Origin: Fimbriimonadaceae bacterium
GTDB lineage: Bacteria; Armatimonadota; Fimbriimonadia; Fimbriimonadales; Fimbriimonadaceae
Reading direction: 5' to 3'
DNA: 64,000 bases
Assembly (NCBI GenBank): GCA_019638775.1
Contig: JAHBTD010000001.1
Location: 930,001-994,000, forward strand
Part shown: piece after piece, positions 1 through 7,932 of the stretch
Layout: each line of letters opens with the position of its first letter
How positions within the stretch are numbered: position 1 is the stretch's first letter
Notes under the pieces: generated by a model
The model's input: the letters and a program-made list of their open reading frames with translations, nothing else
What the model was told of the DNA's origin: nothing
Databases searched by the model: none
Made by a program: the position numbers and the translations under genes

Positions 1-81
1 GGGGCTGATTCTCACCCACGATGAACAAAAACGCTTGCCAACCACACCTAATTCTATGTGGGAGTATTGGAGAGTGTTGCG

Positions 82-681
82 ATGAAAATTCAAACACAAA
101 CATTGATTCCGGCAGCGCTGGCAATAGTTGCTGTCACGATTGCAGGCTGGGGTTGGCCGGAACGAGGCAAGAGCACGACATCAGCCCAAAAAGAGCCTGA
201 GTTGTTGGCTGCTGTCCGAGAGTATCAGCAGTGGACAGTGGCAAACAAGGAGCCAAAAGTGATGGCTCGAGCCATCGATCTTCTCTGCCGAATGCCCACT
301 CCCGAGGAGCTAAAGAAGGCCGAACAAGATCCTCATTACCAAAAGTTCATCAAGGTCTTTGTGAACTCGATTGGGGAAAAGGCGATGTTCAACACGTTAG
401 AGATGCCGCCCGGCACACGCATCAGTGGGGCCGCATTCCCGGTTGGTTCGATCATCGTGAAGGAAAAACGCATCGGCAAGGAAGGGGAGATCGAGCTCTT
501 TACGGTCATGCGAAAGCGTGAGAAAGGCTATAACCCCGAGTGTGGCGACTGGGAGTTTGCGACCGTCGATCCAAAGATGGCCAAGCTCACGAGTCAGGGG
601 AAGATTGAGCTTTGTATGTCTTGCCACCAAGAGCAATCGAAGTTCGATTACACCTTCCGGACGTATTTTGATAAGAAGTGA
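82..681 (+). CDS. cytochrome P460-like heme protein
   Basis: A 199-residue exported protein. The N-terminus (residues 7-25) is hydrophobic, fitting a signal peptide or membrane anchor. The C-terminal half carries the P460 fold pattern: FPVGSIIVKEK (119-129), ELFTVMRKREKGYNPECGDWEF (138-159) and a heme-attachment motif CMSCH at 178-182, followed by DYTFRTY. Proteins of this family bind c-type heme in the periplasm. Some oxidise hydroxylamine or nitric oxide, but no substrate can be read from the sequence. The ATG at 82 is preferred to the ATG at 58 because a GGAGAG precedes it and the signal segment follows directly. The gene stands alone and is followed by a strong hairpin. Confidence 0.85.
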   Translation: MKIQTQTLIPAALAIVAVTIAGWGWPERGKSTTSAQKEPELLAAVREYQQWTVANKEPKVMARAIDLLCRMPTPEELKKAEQDPHYQKFIKVFVNSIGEKAMFNTLEMPPGTRISGAAFPVGSIIVKEKRIGKEGEIELFTVMRKREKGYNPECGDWEFATVDPKMAKLTSQGKIELCMSCHQEQSKFDYTFRTYFDKK

Positions 682-773
682 GTAGGCGAGCAGGGGGTGA
701 ATCCACAAGCTCAAGCAGTCCCCCTGACACGATGCCTCAGCCCTTCGGGTTAAGGCTATTTTGATTGCTTTTA

Positions 774-801
774 GCCTCAACCCTAAGGGGAGGGTTGAGG
801 C
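774..801. terminator. bidirectional terminator-like hairpin
   Basis: Perfect 11-bp inverted repeat (GCCTCAACCCT / AGGGTTGAGGC) with a 6-base loop, lying between two convergent genes. A TCCTTTTAAA stretch follows on the plus strand. A second, shorter hairpin (GCC...GGC) sits about 40 bases upstream. The position suggests termination for the cytochrome gene and perhaps for the facing small gene. Confidence 0.6.
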
Positions 802-815
802 ATGTTAGAGTCCTT

Positions 816-1037
816 TTAAAGCCACCTTAGCCATTCGATGGTGCTAAAAGTTTGATGGCATGCGTTGCAGTGGCGTGAGGTTCTGTATTTCAGAATGACA
901 AGCGCAAAGAAGACCCAGTGAATGAAGATGTCGATCAGGTTCGCGTGAGTCATTAGCGAGTGGTCGCGCCAGCGAACTTTTCGCAGGTTTGTAGACCCGC
1001 AAAGTGGGCAGTTCTGCGTGAGTTGAGGGCGTCGCAC
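816..1037 (-). CDS. small zinc-ribbon membrane protein (hypothetical)
   Basis: 73 residues, GTG start. Two cysteine pairs, CPLCGS near residue 10 and CNACH near residue 57, flank a hydrophobic segment (about residues 36-49). This layout suggests a zinc ribbon interrupted or anchored by one membrane helix. No ribosome binding site is evident before the GTG and there is an overlapping open frame, so the exact start is uncertain. The paired CxxC motifs are the only real evidence that it is coding. Function unknown. Confidence 0.45.
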   Translation of the reverse strand: MRRPQLTQNCPLCGSTNLRKVRWRDHSLMTHANLIDIFIHWVFFALVILKYRTSRHCNACHQTFSTIEWLRWL

Positions 1038-1156
1038 CGTTGTCAGTCTTACGCAACAGAGTCGTAGAGGTTGCGACTCTCTGCTCCTCCACTTTCGAAA
1101 TCACGGTCGGTACCTTGCTTTGTGTGGCGTTGACCAGAGGTGGGCTCGCATTGGAG

Positions 1157-1311
1157 GGCCACTGTCCTCAGTGACCATTCTTGGACCCTTGGACATTGAG
1201 GACAATGTCCCTCCAGCCCCGAAACAAACTTACACCTCGATCAATAGAACTGACCACTCTTGGACTGGCGGCGATAAATCGCCGCTATTCAAAGCGCGAA
1301 TAAATTCGCGC
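1157..1311. repeat. cluster of small palindromes in intergenic DNA
   Basis: Four short inverted repeats occur in a row: GGCCACTG-TCCT-CAGTGACC (1157-1176), GGACATTG-AGGA-CAATGTCC (1191-1210), GCGGCGA-TAAA-TCGCCGC (1268-1285) and GCGCGAAT-AA-ATTCGCGC (1294-1311). The first two resemble each other in opposite orientation. No convincing gene lies between 1105 and 1324. The pattern looks like dispersed non-coding repeat units. Confidence 0.55.
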
Positions 1312-1324
1312 ACTCCCAAGAGGG

Positions 1325-2674
1325 CTATGCACCGATCAGATTCAAAATCTCCTGCGTTCGCCGGACCATTAGATCGTGGTCGCCCCGGGTCTCCACATTC
1401 AGCCGGAGCAGCGGTTCCGTATTCGATCCCCTCAGGTTGAACCGCCACAGCGGAAACTCCACCGACAGCCCGTCAAGCTTATCCACCGTGCCACCAAGCG
1501 GGCCGTAATGGGCCTCGACTTTGGCAAGCGTTGACTGCACGTCGTCGACCTTCGTGTTCACCTCTCCGCTGCAAGGATACGCCGCGATCATCGCCCCGAC
1601 CAGCTCACCAAGCGACTTCCCGGTCGAGGACACAAGCTGGGCGATCAGCAGCAGCGGGATCATGCCGCTGTCGCAATACCAGTGACTCTTGAAATAGTGG
1701 TGGGCGCTCATTTCGCCGCCGTAGGTGGCGTCTTCGGCGCGCATCTTTTCCTTGATGAAAGCATGCCCCGATTTGCATACAACTCCCCGCCCGCCGTACT
1801 GCTTGATGATGTCCAGCGTGTTCCAAGTGAGGCGTGGATCGTAGATGATCGTCTGGTCGGGATCGACACTGAGCAAGGCTTGCGTAAGCACGCCAACGAT
1901 GTAATAGCCCTCGATGAACGCACCGTTTTCGTCAAGGAAGAAACAGCGGTCGTAGTCGCCGTCCCACGCCACCCCAAAGTCGAACTTCTCGGCCTGCATC
2001 CGCTCCACCGCCATCGCCCGCGACTCTTCAAGGATAGGGTTGGGGACGCCGTGGGGGAAGTGGCCATCGGGCTCCCAGCGCAGCTTTTCCACTTTGAGCG
2101 GCAAGTGCGGCAGGAGCGCTTCCAGAGCCACGCCCGCCGAGCCGTTGCCCGGGTCGAGCAAGAGCTTGAGCGGCTTGAGTTTGTTCACGTCGATCAAGCC
2201 CAAAAGGTGAGCGACGAAGTCCCGATAGACGCCCTGCTCGACGATTTTTCCCGAGCCTGTCCTCTCCCAATTCTTGTCGAAGGCGCGCTTTTCGATGTCG
2301 TTCAGACCGGAGTCGGAGCTAATCGGACGGCTCTCTTGCCGTACCATTTTGAGGCCGTTGTATTGGGGCGGGTTGTGGCTGGCGGTGATCATGATGCCGC
2401 CGTCGTAGCCGTAGAACGCGGTGGCAAAGTAGACCATCTCCGTGCCGACCATGCCCAGATGCACGACGTCCACGCCCGCTTCGTTCAACCCCTTGGCCAG
2501 CGCTTTGTAGAGGTCGGGCCCAGAGAGCCGGATATCGTAGCCGATGCAAACGGTTTTTGCGCCGGTGGAGTCGGCATAAGCGCGTCCGATGGCGTAGGCA
2601 AGCTCGGGGTTGAGCTCGTCGGGAACGATGCCACGAACGTCATACGCCTTGAAGCAGGCAAGGTATTGGCCCAT
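1325..2674 (-). CDS. phosphomannomutase / phosphoglucomutase
   Basis: 449 residues, full length for the alpha-D-phosphohexomutase family. It shows all four active-site elements: the phospho-serine loop TASHNP (Ser99), the metal loop DGDYDR (238-243), the sugar-binding loop GGEMSAHHYF (319-328) and the phosphate loop RGSNTEP (415-421). It interconverts hexose 6- and 1-phosphates for nucleotide-sugar and surface polysaccharide synthesis in the cytosol. The GEMSAHHYF loop is typical of bacterial PMM/PGM enzymes such as AlgC/ManB; which sugar is preferred cannot be told. Downstream of a HAF-type secreted protein gene on the same strand, with 54 bases between. Confidence 0.95.
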   Translation of the reverse strand: MGQYLACFKAYDVRGIVPDELNPELAYAIGRAYADSTGAKTVCIGYDIRLSGPDLYKALAKGLNEAGVDVVHLGMVGTEMVYFATAFYGYDGGIMITASHNPPQYNGLKMVRQESRPISSDSGLNDIEKRAFDKNWERTGSGKIVEQGVYRDFVAHLLGLIDVNKLKPLKLLLDPGNGSAGVALEALLPHLPLKVEKLRWEPDGHFPHGVPNPILEESRAMAVERMQAEKFDFGVAWDGDYDRCFFLDENGAFIEGYYIVGVLTQALLSVDPDQTIIYDPRLTWNTLDIIKQYGGRGVVCKSGHAFIKEKMRAEDATYGGEMSAHHYFKSHWYCDSGMIPLLLIAQLVSSTGKSLGELVGAMIAAYPCSGEVNTKVDDVQSTLAKVEAHYGPLGGTVDKLDGLSVEFPLWRFNLRGSNTEPLLRLNVETRGDHDLMVRRTQEILNLIGA

Positions 2675-2703
2675 TGGGGACTGTGTACCCGAAAAGCCAC
2701 TTA

Positions 2704-2726
2704 GCCCACTGAAGCTTTCAGCGGGC
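2704..2726. terminator. weak intergenic hairpin
   Basis: Imperfect palindrome GCCCACTGAA...TTCAGCGGGC between two minus-strand genes, just past the stop of the HAF-type gene. On the minus strand it is followed after about ten bases by a CTTTTCG stretch, so it could be a weak terminator or a processing site. Confidence 0.3.
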
Positions 2727-2728
2727 GC

Positions 2729-3862
2729 TTAGAGTTTGGGCGTCAGCAAAACCAAAGGCCCAGGCTTATACTTCTGCTTGTCATCTGTCGCGCAAAGAAT
2801 CTGTCCTTTCTCATTGACCCCGATGATGTGGCTTAAGATGTACGTTCGGGTGCCAGGCCAGAGTGTATTCAGGTCGTAGGCTCTGCCGTCTGTCCACAGC
2901 AAAGCATAGTCTTGGAGTTTGTCGTGTCCGTTGAATGTACGGAATTCTTGCTGACGGCCAAGTACCCAATCCTTCGGACCGAACGTCATGGCGTAGGCTC
3001 CACGCGAATCCACCTTTCCGTTCCCCGACGTCCTTGCGAACGGAAAGATTTGCGGTTTGCCTGCGGTCCAAACTGTCGGTTCGGCAGGCTCTGCAACGCG
3101 GTAATAGGATTCGCTCATCGCGCGAAACAGATACATATGCTCTTTTGAGACGGCTCCGGCAATCCGTCCGCCCTCGTCGATCCACTCTGCCTCGCCGCTA
3201 ATGTAGCCCTTTGGATACGGCAAGAACTTCGCCTCGCCCTTTGCATTCCAGAAAATCGCCGACGTTGTGAGGCTTACCTGTCCGTCCCCAAGGGACCGCT
3301 CGTGGGAGATTGAGCCCACAGTCTCGCCCTTTGAGTTGCGCCTGCCAATGATGGTAATCGGATCCCACACCCCATTCAGTGGTACGAAGCCGGTGGGATA
3401 TTTCATGCTCAACCATTGCGCCCCATCCCAAGTTTGCACGTGGTTGGGGTCGGTCTTCGTTTGATCGGGAATGGGCGGGGCATAGAGGGTCGCCTTTGAC
3501 GGCAGAAAGGAGCTTGGACTTGGGCTGATTTGTATTTCGCCTTTTCTCGGCACCAAAGCGTAAATCATTCGAGTGTCATTCGCCGAAACCTGCTGTATGA
3601 CAGCAATGCACATGCGGGAGTCCTCTGCCCACATCAGGGATTCCAGGCCCTGAACGCCCCCAATCCCCTTGAAACTCACCCGAACCTTTTGAGCCCCTTC
3701 GTACCAAACACATTCTTGAGTGGCTTCTCGTGCTACTGCGACGGTGTTCAGCGTTAGCGCGAATTTGTCGCGAGGTGAGAAGGTGTCGGTGAATGCTCTT
3801 CCAGTAAAGGATGGGGCTGCCCCAAGTAGGTTGACAGCGAGCGCTGCAATAACTCCAATCAT
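2729..3862 (-). CDS. secreted HAF-repeat-like protein
   Basis: 377 residues with an N-terminal hydrophobic signal segment (1-16). The body has repeated motifs of the kind ALLWTDGRAYDLNTLWPG and SAIFWNAKGEAKFLPYP with intervening NEKGQI/DEGGRIAGA turns. These are characteristic of HAF-type (beta-propeller-like) extracellular repeat proteins. AGAGGGA stands at a good distance before the ATG. Function unknown; likely exported or periplasmic. A second HAF-type protein, that one with a PEP-CTERM tail, is encoded at 55666-56817. Confidence 0.7.
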   Translation of the reverse strand: MIGVIAALAVNLLGAAPSFTGRAFTDTFSPRDKFALTLNTVAVAREATQECVWYEGAQKVRVSFKGIGGVQGLESLMWAEDSRMCIAVIQQVSANDTRMIYALVPRKGEIQISPSPSSFLPSKATLYAPPIPDQTKTDPNHVQTWDGAQWLSMKYPTGFVPLNGVWDPITIIGRRNSKGETVGSISHERSLGDGQVSLTTSAIFWNAKGEAKFLPYPKGYISGEAEWIDEGGRIAGAVSKEHMYLFRAMSESYYRVAEPAEPTVWTAGKPQIFPFARTSGNGKVDSRGAYAMTFGPKDWVLGRQQEFRTFNGHDKLQDYALLWTDGRAYDLNTLWPGTRTYILSHIIGVNEKGQILCATDDKQKYKPGPLVLLTPKL

Positions 3863-4029
3863 TCTGTCCCTCTAAGCGTCGTACAATTCTTTCAACTATA
3901 GATGAGAACGTCGCAATCCAAGTTCGATTTCGGCGAACTTCCCACCATCGTCATTCCAAAAAATGTAACCCACCAATTGCATGAACCGATTACATCTTTC
4001 TGGGCTCTGGAACTCCGAGGAAGCAGATA

Positions 4030-4118
4030 TTGAGCGACCGCAGACTGATTCGCAGAATCTTGGACGGAGACAACGATGCCGCAGAGCGTTTCGTTCGGCA
4101 GCACTATCCTGGCATTCA
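4030..4118 (+). pseudogene. N-terminal remnant of an ECF sigma factor
   Basis: From a TTG at 4030, with GAGGAAG upstream, the frame reads SDRRLIRRILDGDNDAAERF followed by VRQHYPGI. This is the start of sigma-70 region 2 in ECF sigma factors. After about 29 residues the similarity ends, and the remaining open frame runs antisense into the 3' end of the neighbouring minus-strand gene. The rest of region 2 and all of region 4 are missing. Read as a truncated remnant left by a deletion or rearrangement. No anti-sigma partner lies next to it. Confidence 0.55.
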
Positions 4119-4121
4119 CAG

Positions 4122-5306
4122 TCAAGGCCTGTGCAAGACCAAAGTTATTCCCATCGGTGCGGGGCCAGGATCGTTTTCCCTGCGGTTGAACTGGGCCGCG
4201 CCACGCCGCATCCCAGTAAACACAAGCTCCAGACTGTTAAACGACTTCTTCGCCGTGTCCCATTCCCCGCGTCCATACATCTTGGCGTCGTAGCCCCGGC
4301 GGGCCGTCCCGAGCTGCACCGAACCCGAGTATTCGATCTGCATCAGGCTCCCTGATTGGCTCAGTCGGCGCATCGTGATCGTCGCCTGCTTCACTTCGCT
4401 CGCTTGCCAGGTTGGGACCTGTCCGCGCACGTTGTCGACCAAGACTTCCTGGGCGATCCGGCTCACTGCGTCGGATGAAACCGCTTCAGACGCCGTCCCG
4501 GAAGGGACAAACGTCGAAGCAGACGGAAGGCCGATCCAGTTCTCGTTCCACGCCCACTTCACATAGTCGGGGAAGAACTCTCGATTGCCCGTCACTTCAT
4601 CGAACCGGGCCCCGCTCCTATCGCCCGCGCCGCGCGGCAGGTCACGTACATTCACGCGCAGAATAAGTTCGCCTCTGATCCCGGGCGGAAGGGCTGACTT
4701 AACAGTCGGGACCGGACTGTTGGCGTAGTTCTTTTCTTTGCGAAGCGTCTCCCACCTTTGCAGGGCGCGGCTCAGACGTGCGCGAATGTCGCCCGCATCG
4801 CCCGACGCGGCAAAGCGGCCTTCCAGGTATTCGGCGTTCGGGCCGATCATGTAGATGCCCTGCTTGGTGCCGGGATGATTCCACGCCCCCGGAGGCATGC
4901 TCTCGCCATATTTCTTGAAGAAAACGTGCTCTGGGTTGTCCTTGACCCGGTTGAGGTTGCCTGGATCTTCGGGATAGAGCATGTAAACCTCGTCGGCGAC
5001 GGTGACGAACTCCTTGCTGAGCTTCTTGATTTCGGGGTCTGACCAGACCAGTTGGCGTCCGCGGACGCCGTTATTTCACGTACAGCCGAGAGGATGTCCG
5101 TTCATGGTCCAGAACAGGAGGGGGCGTCCGAGCCTCTTCGCCTCCTGCACGGCGGGCCAGAACTGGTTTCGCCAGCCGATGTCTTTGTACGCCTCCTCTT
5201 TGGCGTCGGGCTGGATTGTGGCGATCAATGATCGGTAGTTCTGGGCGTTCGGCTCGGTGGCTTGAGCCTGACCGATGAGGGCGGCCAGCGTTAGTGTCGT
5301 CAGCAT
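4122..5306 (-). CDS. candidate selenoprotein: secreted thioredoxin-like protein with C-T-U motif
   Basis: Two open frames (5306-5079 and 5075-4122) are in the same phase and separated only by a TGA at 5078-5076. Read through, they give 394 residues. Features: signal peptide 1-16 (AQA cleavage), a thioredoxin-like strand GRPLLFWTM (60-68), then NGHPLGCT-U-NNGVRGR with Cys75 and the TGA codon at 77. Next come SDPEIKKL and a later GIYMIGPNAEYLEG segment like the second half of a thioredoxin fold. A C-terminal domain of about 190 residues (from about 205) is not recognised. The TGA falls exactly where a redox cysteine is expected, and no other stop or frameshift occurs in 1.2 kb. A hairpin with a GGUC loop follows the TGA. 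Probably an extracytoplasmic redox enzyme; the substrate is unknown. The alternative is a recent nonsense pseudogene. It lies 84 bases downstream of a second gene with the same feature. Confidence 0.7.
5036..5078 (-). promoter_or_regulatory. candidate bacterial SECIS element (gene 4122-5306)
   Basis: On the minus strand, after the TGA at 5078-5076, comes a perfect 16-base palindrome (5069-5054). A stem GGUCU/AGACC (5049-5045 with 5040-5036) then closes the tetraloop GGUC. The loop begins 31 bases after the TGA and its first bases are G, as needed for SelB recognition in bacterial SECIS hairpins. The 5-bp stem is short, so this is the weaker of the two elements in the locus. Confidence 0.55.
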
Positions 5307-5390
5307 GCCTCTATCCTAACACACGCGAATACCTACGATACAAGAAGATAGGTTTTCGCTCGCAGACCTGCGAGCATCACGATCAGCCTA

Positions 5391-5930
5391 TCACCCACCG
5401 CCGATAGCGTCCACCGAGAGCTCGATGTAGTAGAGTTTGTCGTCTCGGAAGAGATAGTAGTTCGAGTACTTGACGCCCATCCCATCGGCGTTGAGCGGTG
5501 TCTGCCGCGTGTAGACAAGCTCCTTAGCAAGAAACCGTTTGCTCCAGAACGCCTTTTGCGGCTTGCCGAGAATCTGTTTGACCTCTTGCTGAGACATGCC
5601 GAGGTGGATGCCAAGGTTCGTTCTGGGCTTGATCGAGCCTGATTGGAAGTTGCGCTTCTCCTCCTCAATGCGCTGAGGAATTTCATCATCAGCGAGTTCA
5701 TCGTGGATGATGCCTTCGTTTTGCAAGATCGAACGCAAATCGGCGCTTAAGACCAAGCGCCTGTGGGAACCGTCTCAGTCGGCGCCGGAAAAGAGATAGA
5801 GCTTTTGCTTTGGGTCAAAGACAGACTGATGATAATCGTCTGCCGACTTGGCACCGATTGACGTATCCATTGGAGCTTTTTGCCCGAGAGCCAACGCACT
5901 CATCACACCAATCAACAAGAGTGTTCTCAC
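5391..5930 (-). CDS. candidate selenoprotein: small secreted BamE/SmpA-like protein
   Basis: From a GTG at 5930 the frame gives a signal peptide (VRTLLLIGVMSALALGQ). It runs on through YLFSGAD, reaches a TGA at 5777-5775 (codon 52), and continues in phase as DGSHRRLVLSADLRS to the stop at 5391 (TGA directly followed by TAG). Total 179 residues. Residues 108-128 (IHLGMSQQEVKQILGKP) and the following LVYT...YYLFRDDKLYYIEL form a BamE/SmpA-like domain. The part after the TGA alone would lack any signal peptide, which favours one continuous protein. A 7-bp hairpin with loop GGUCUU follows the TGA. An in-frame TTG at 5945 could also be the start. Role unknown; probably periplasmic or lipid-facing. 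Confidence 0.7.
5742..5777 (-). promoter_or_regulatory. candidate bacterial SECIS element (gene 5391-5930)
   Basis: Minus strand: the TGA (5777-5775) is followed after 13 bases by a perfect 7-bp stem GGCGCUU/AAGCGCC (5761-5755 with 5748-5742). The stem closes the 6-base loop GGUCUU, which starts 20 bases after the TGA. This spacing fits bacterial SECIS elements. The loop nearly matches the AGGUCU loop of the Escherichia coli fdhF element, where the GU is contacted by SelB. Confidence 0.7.
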
Positions 5931-6032
5931 GAACTTTATTATCAATCAGTTACTGTCACTTTGAATAAGAAAAATCGTGGTTCTCCCCTGGCAGGCCATG
6001 TGGTTGAGAGCCATTCAGGTAAGACTGAGAGC

Positions 6033-7034
6033 ATGGCCCCGCTCAGTCGCCGGGAAAAGATCGAAGCGATCGTTTTCTATGCGGCGACTTCTTTGGCGAC
6101 GATCTTGTGGTGGGGGCTCCTCCTTGCCAATCCACAGAGTCGAACGCCGTTCTTGGGGGCTGACTTTGCCGACCGCTGGCTGTGGGTGTTGTTTTCGCCG
6201 GATATTCTCTCGGCCCTTGTTATGTCCACCGTTATGGTGTGGGCGATTGTCCGATCCCACTGCATCGCGCCAGCCTTGGCTTGGGTGCATTTCGGGGCGC
6301 AAGGCTATGCGTGGGTGATCAGCCTTGGCCTTGCAGTGATTGATTCGCGGGCGTACTGGGGTGTCGTGGCCATGACCCTTTCTACCGGCCCTGCCTTGGC
6401 GTTTGCGATTCGGATTCAGGGGAGCAACATCTTGTGGGGCGCTTTCCAGTTTGCTTACCGAGAACAGCGGACTCCGAAGGAGTATTGGACGAGGGCTTTG
6501 AAGCAGACCTTCTGGATGTGGACGATCTTCTTGCTTTTGATCCCGGCGGGCATCGCATTAAGCGAGCGAGCCTTGGGATGGGATCGGCACTGGATCACGG
6601 ATAACTGGCGATTTGCTGTTGCCGCAGTTCTGTTCACGTTAGGAGGATCGATAGGGTTGTGGGCTGGAAAAATGATGGCGGATACCGGGGATGGCACACC
6701 ACTCCCTTCCGAATGCACTCGCAAGCTTGTCCTGTCGGGGCCCTACCGCTTCATTCGCAACCCAATGGCGATGGGGGGCACTCTGCAAGGCATCATGGTC
6801 GGGCTTGCTTGGGGTTCGCCGCTGATCATGCTCTATGCGTTCATCGGCGGAGTCTGGTGGGAGGTTCTGGTGCGGCGGCTTGAAGAAGCACACCTTGAGG
6901 CCACGTTTGGGGACGAATATCGGGCTTATCTGGCACAAGTGCGGTGTTGGTGGATTGGACGAAGCCGGAGGATGTTAGGCTTTATTGGGCATGGAGCGGC
7001 GGTTGAGTCTCAGGATTTGCCTCTGAGCGTCTAA
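6033..7034 (+). CDS. integral membrane methyltransferase (ICMT/PEMT-like)
   Basis: 333 residues with about eight hydrophobic helices. The C-terminal motif LSGPYRFIRNPMAMGG, followed by a Glu in EVLVRRLEEAH and the closing FGDEYRAYLAQV, is the hallmark of the isoprenylcysteine carboxyl methyltransferase / phospholipid N-methyltransferase fold. These enzymes use S-adenosylmethionine at the membrane. The substrate is not determinable. The open frame extends upstream to 5880, but that part overlaps the divergent gene and looks non-coding, so the ATG at 6033 is chosen; a GTG at 6000 is the alternative. It is followed 9 bases later by endonuclease IV, probably cotranscribed. Confidence 0.75.
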   Translation: MAPLSRREKIEAIVFYAATSLATILWWGLLLANPQSRTPFLGADFADRWLWVLFSPDILSALVMSTVMVWAIVRSHCIAPALAWVHFGAQGYAWVISLGLAVIDSRAYWGVVAMTLSTGPALAFAIRIQGSNILWGAFQFAYREQRTPKEYWTRALKQTFWMWTIFLLLIPAGIALSERALGWDRHWITDNWRFAVAAVLFTLGGSIGLWAGKMMADTGDGTPLPSECTRKLVLSGPYRFIRNPMAMGGTLQGIMVGLAWGSPLIMLYAFIGGVWWEVLVRRLEEAHLEATFGDEYRAYLAQVRCWWIGRSRRMLGFIGHGAAVESQDLPLSV

Positions 7035-7043
7035 ACTATCCCC

Positions 7044-7889
7044 ATGCCAGCAAAGCTTCTTGGCGCGCACATGCCCACTTCGGGCGGACTCGGGATGGCC
7101 GTTCGTCGCGGCAAAGAGATCGGCTGCACCGCCATCCAAGTCTTCACCTCCAGCCCGCAGCAGTGGAAGGCCAAAGAGATCACCGACAAGATGGTCGAGG
7201 ACTTCAAGGCCGCCAAAGCCGAGACCGGAATCAACTTCGTCGTGAGCCACGACAGCTACCTTGTCAACCTCTGCGCCCCGACCGATGAGAATAAAGAAAA
7301 GAGCATTAACGGGCTCAAGGCTGAGCTGAACCGCTGCCATCAGTACGGTATTCCTTATGCGGTTTCGCACATGGGCTCGCACATGGGTCAGGGCGAAGAG
7401 GAGGGCCTGCGCATCGTCGCCGAATCAGCAAAGATCGTGCTGGACGAAACACCCGACGACGTGACCATCCTCATGGAGACCACTGCCGGGCAGGGCAGCG
7501 CGCTGGACTACAAGTTTGAACATCTGGCCTGGCTGCTGGAAGCCATGAAGGGGCATCCCCGGCTGTGCGTCTGCCTGGACACCTGCCATATCTTCGTCGC
7601 GGGCTACGACATCTCCACCGAAGAGGGCTACGCCAAGACCTTCGACGAATTCGACCGGCTGGTCGGAATGGACCGCCTTAAGGTGATCCACTGCAACGAC
7701 ACCAAAAAGCCGCTCGGCAGCAAGGTGGATCGGCATGAAGCGATCGGGAAGGGGTTCATAGGGCCGAAGGCGTTTGAGCTGATAGTGAATGATCCGAGGT
7801 TTGAGAACGTGCCGATCCTGCTGGAAACTCCGGAAGCGGAAGCCATGCACCAGGTGAACCTGGAAGTTCTCATGAGCTTGCGGAAATAG
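7044..7889 (+). CDS. nfo: deoxyribonuclease IV (AP endonuclease family 2)
   Basis: 281 residues, the normal length. The zinc-site landmarks are present: GAHMPTSGGL at the start, the SH in FVVSHDSYLVNL, AVSHMGSHMGQG, LMETTAGQG, CLDTCHIFVAGYDI, VIHCNDTKKPLGSKVDRHE and LLETPEAE. It cleaves 5' to abasic sites in base-excision repair as a TIM barrel with three zinc ions. It begins 9 bases after the membrane methyltransferase stop. Confidence 0.95.
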   Translation: MPAKLLGAHMPTSGGLGMAVRRGKEIGCTAIQVFTSSPQQWKAKEITDKMVEDFKAAKAETGINFVVSHDSYLVNLCAPTDENKEKSINGLKAELNRCHQYGIPYAVSHMGSHMGQGEEEGLRIVAESAKIVLDETPDDVTILMETTAGQGSALDYKFEHLAWLLEAMKGHPRLCVCLDTCHIFVAGYDISTEEGYAKTFDEFDRLVGMDRLKVIHCNDTKKPLGSKVDRHEAIGKGFIGPKAFELIVNDPRFENVPILLETPEAEAMHQVNLEVLMSLRK

Positions 7890-7932
7890 GGAGTTTCTCG
7901 CGGAGTCCGAGGCTAATGAAGGACTTGCGGAG

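Noticed and set aside
1682-2704. 340-codon plus-strand open frame opposite the phosphomannomutase gene
   Set aside because: It is a shadow of a well-supported gene, and its translation has the biased composition of antisense frames.
3892-4125. 77-codon minus-strand frame upstream of the HAF-type gene
   Set aside because: No ribosome binding site or motif, and it overlaps the sigma factor remnant on the other strand.
4122-5930. A changed genetic code in which UGA is read as Trp or Gly throughout
   Set aside because: Many genes in the window end at UGA in the expected place, including both genes concerned, and Trp is encoded by UGG. Only these two genes show internal UGA, each with a hairpin.
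5880-6032. Start of the membrane methyltransferase at 5880
   Set aside because: This part overlaps the signal peptide region of the divergent candidate selenoprotein and has no coding character; the membrane protein starts naturally at 6033.
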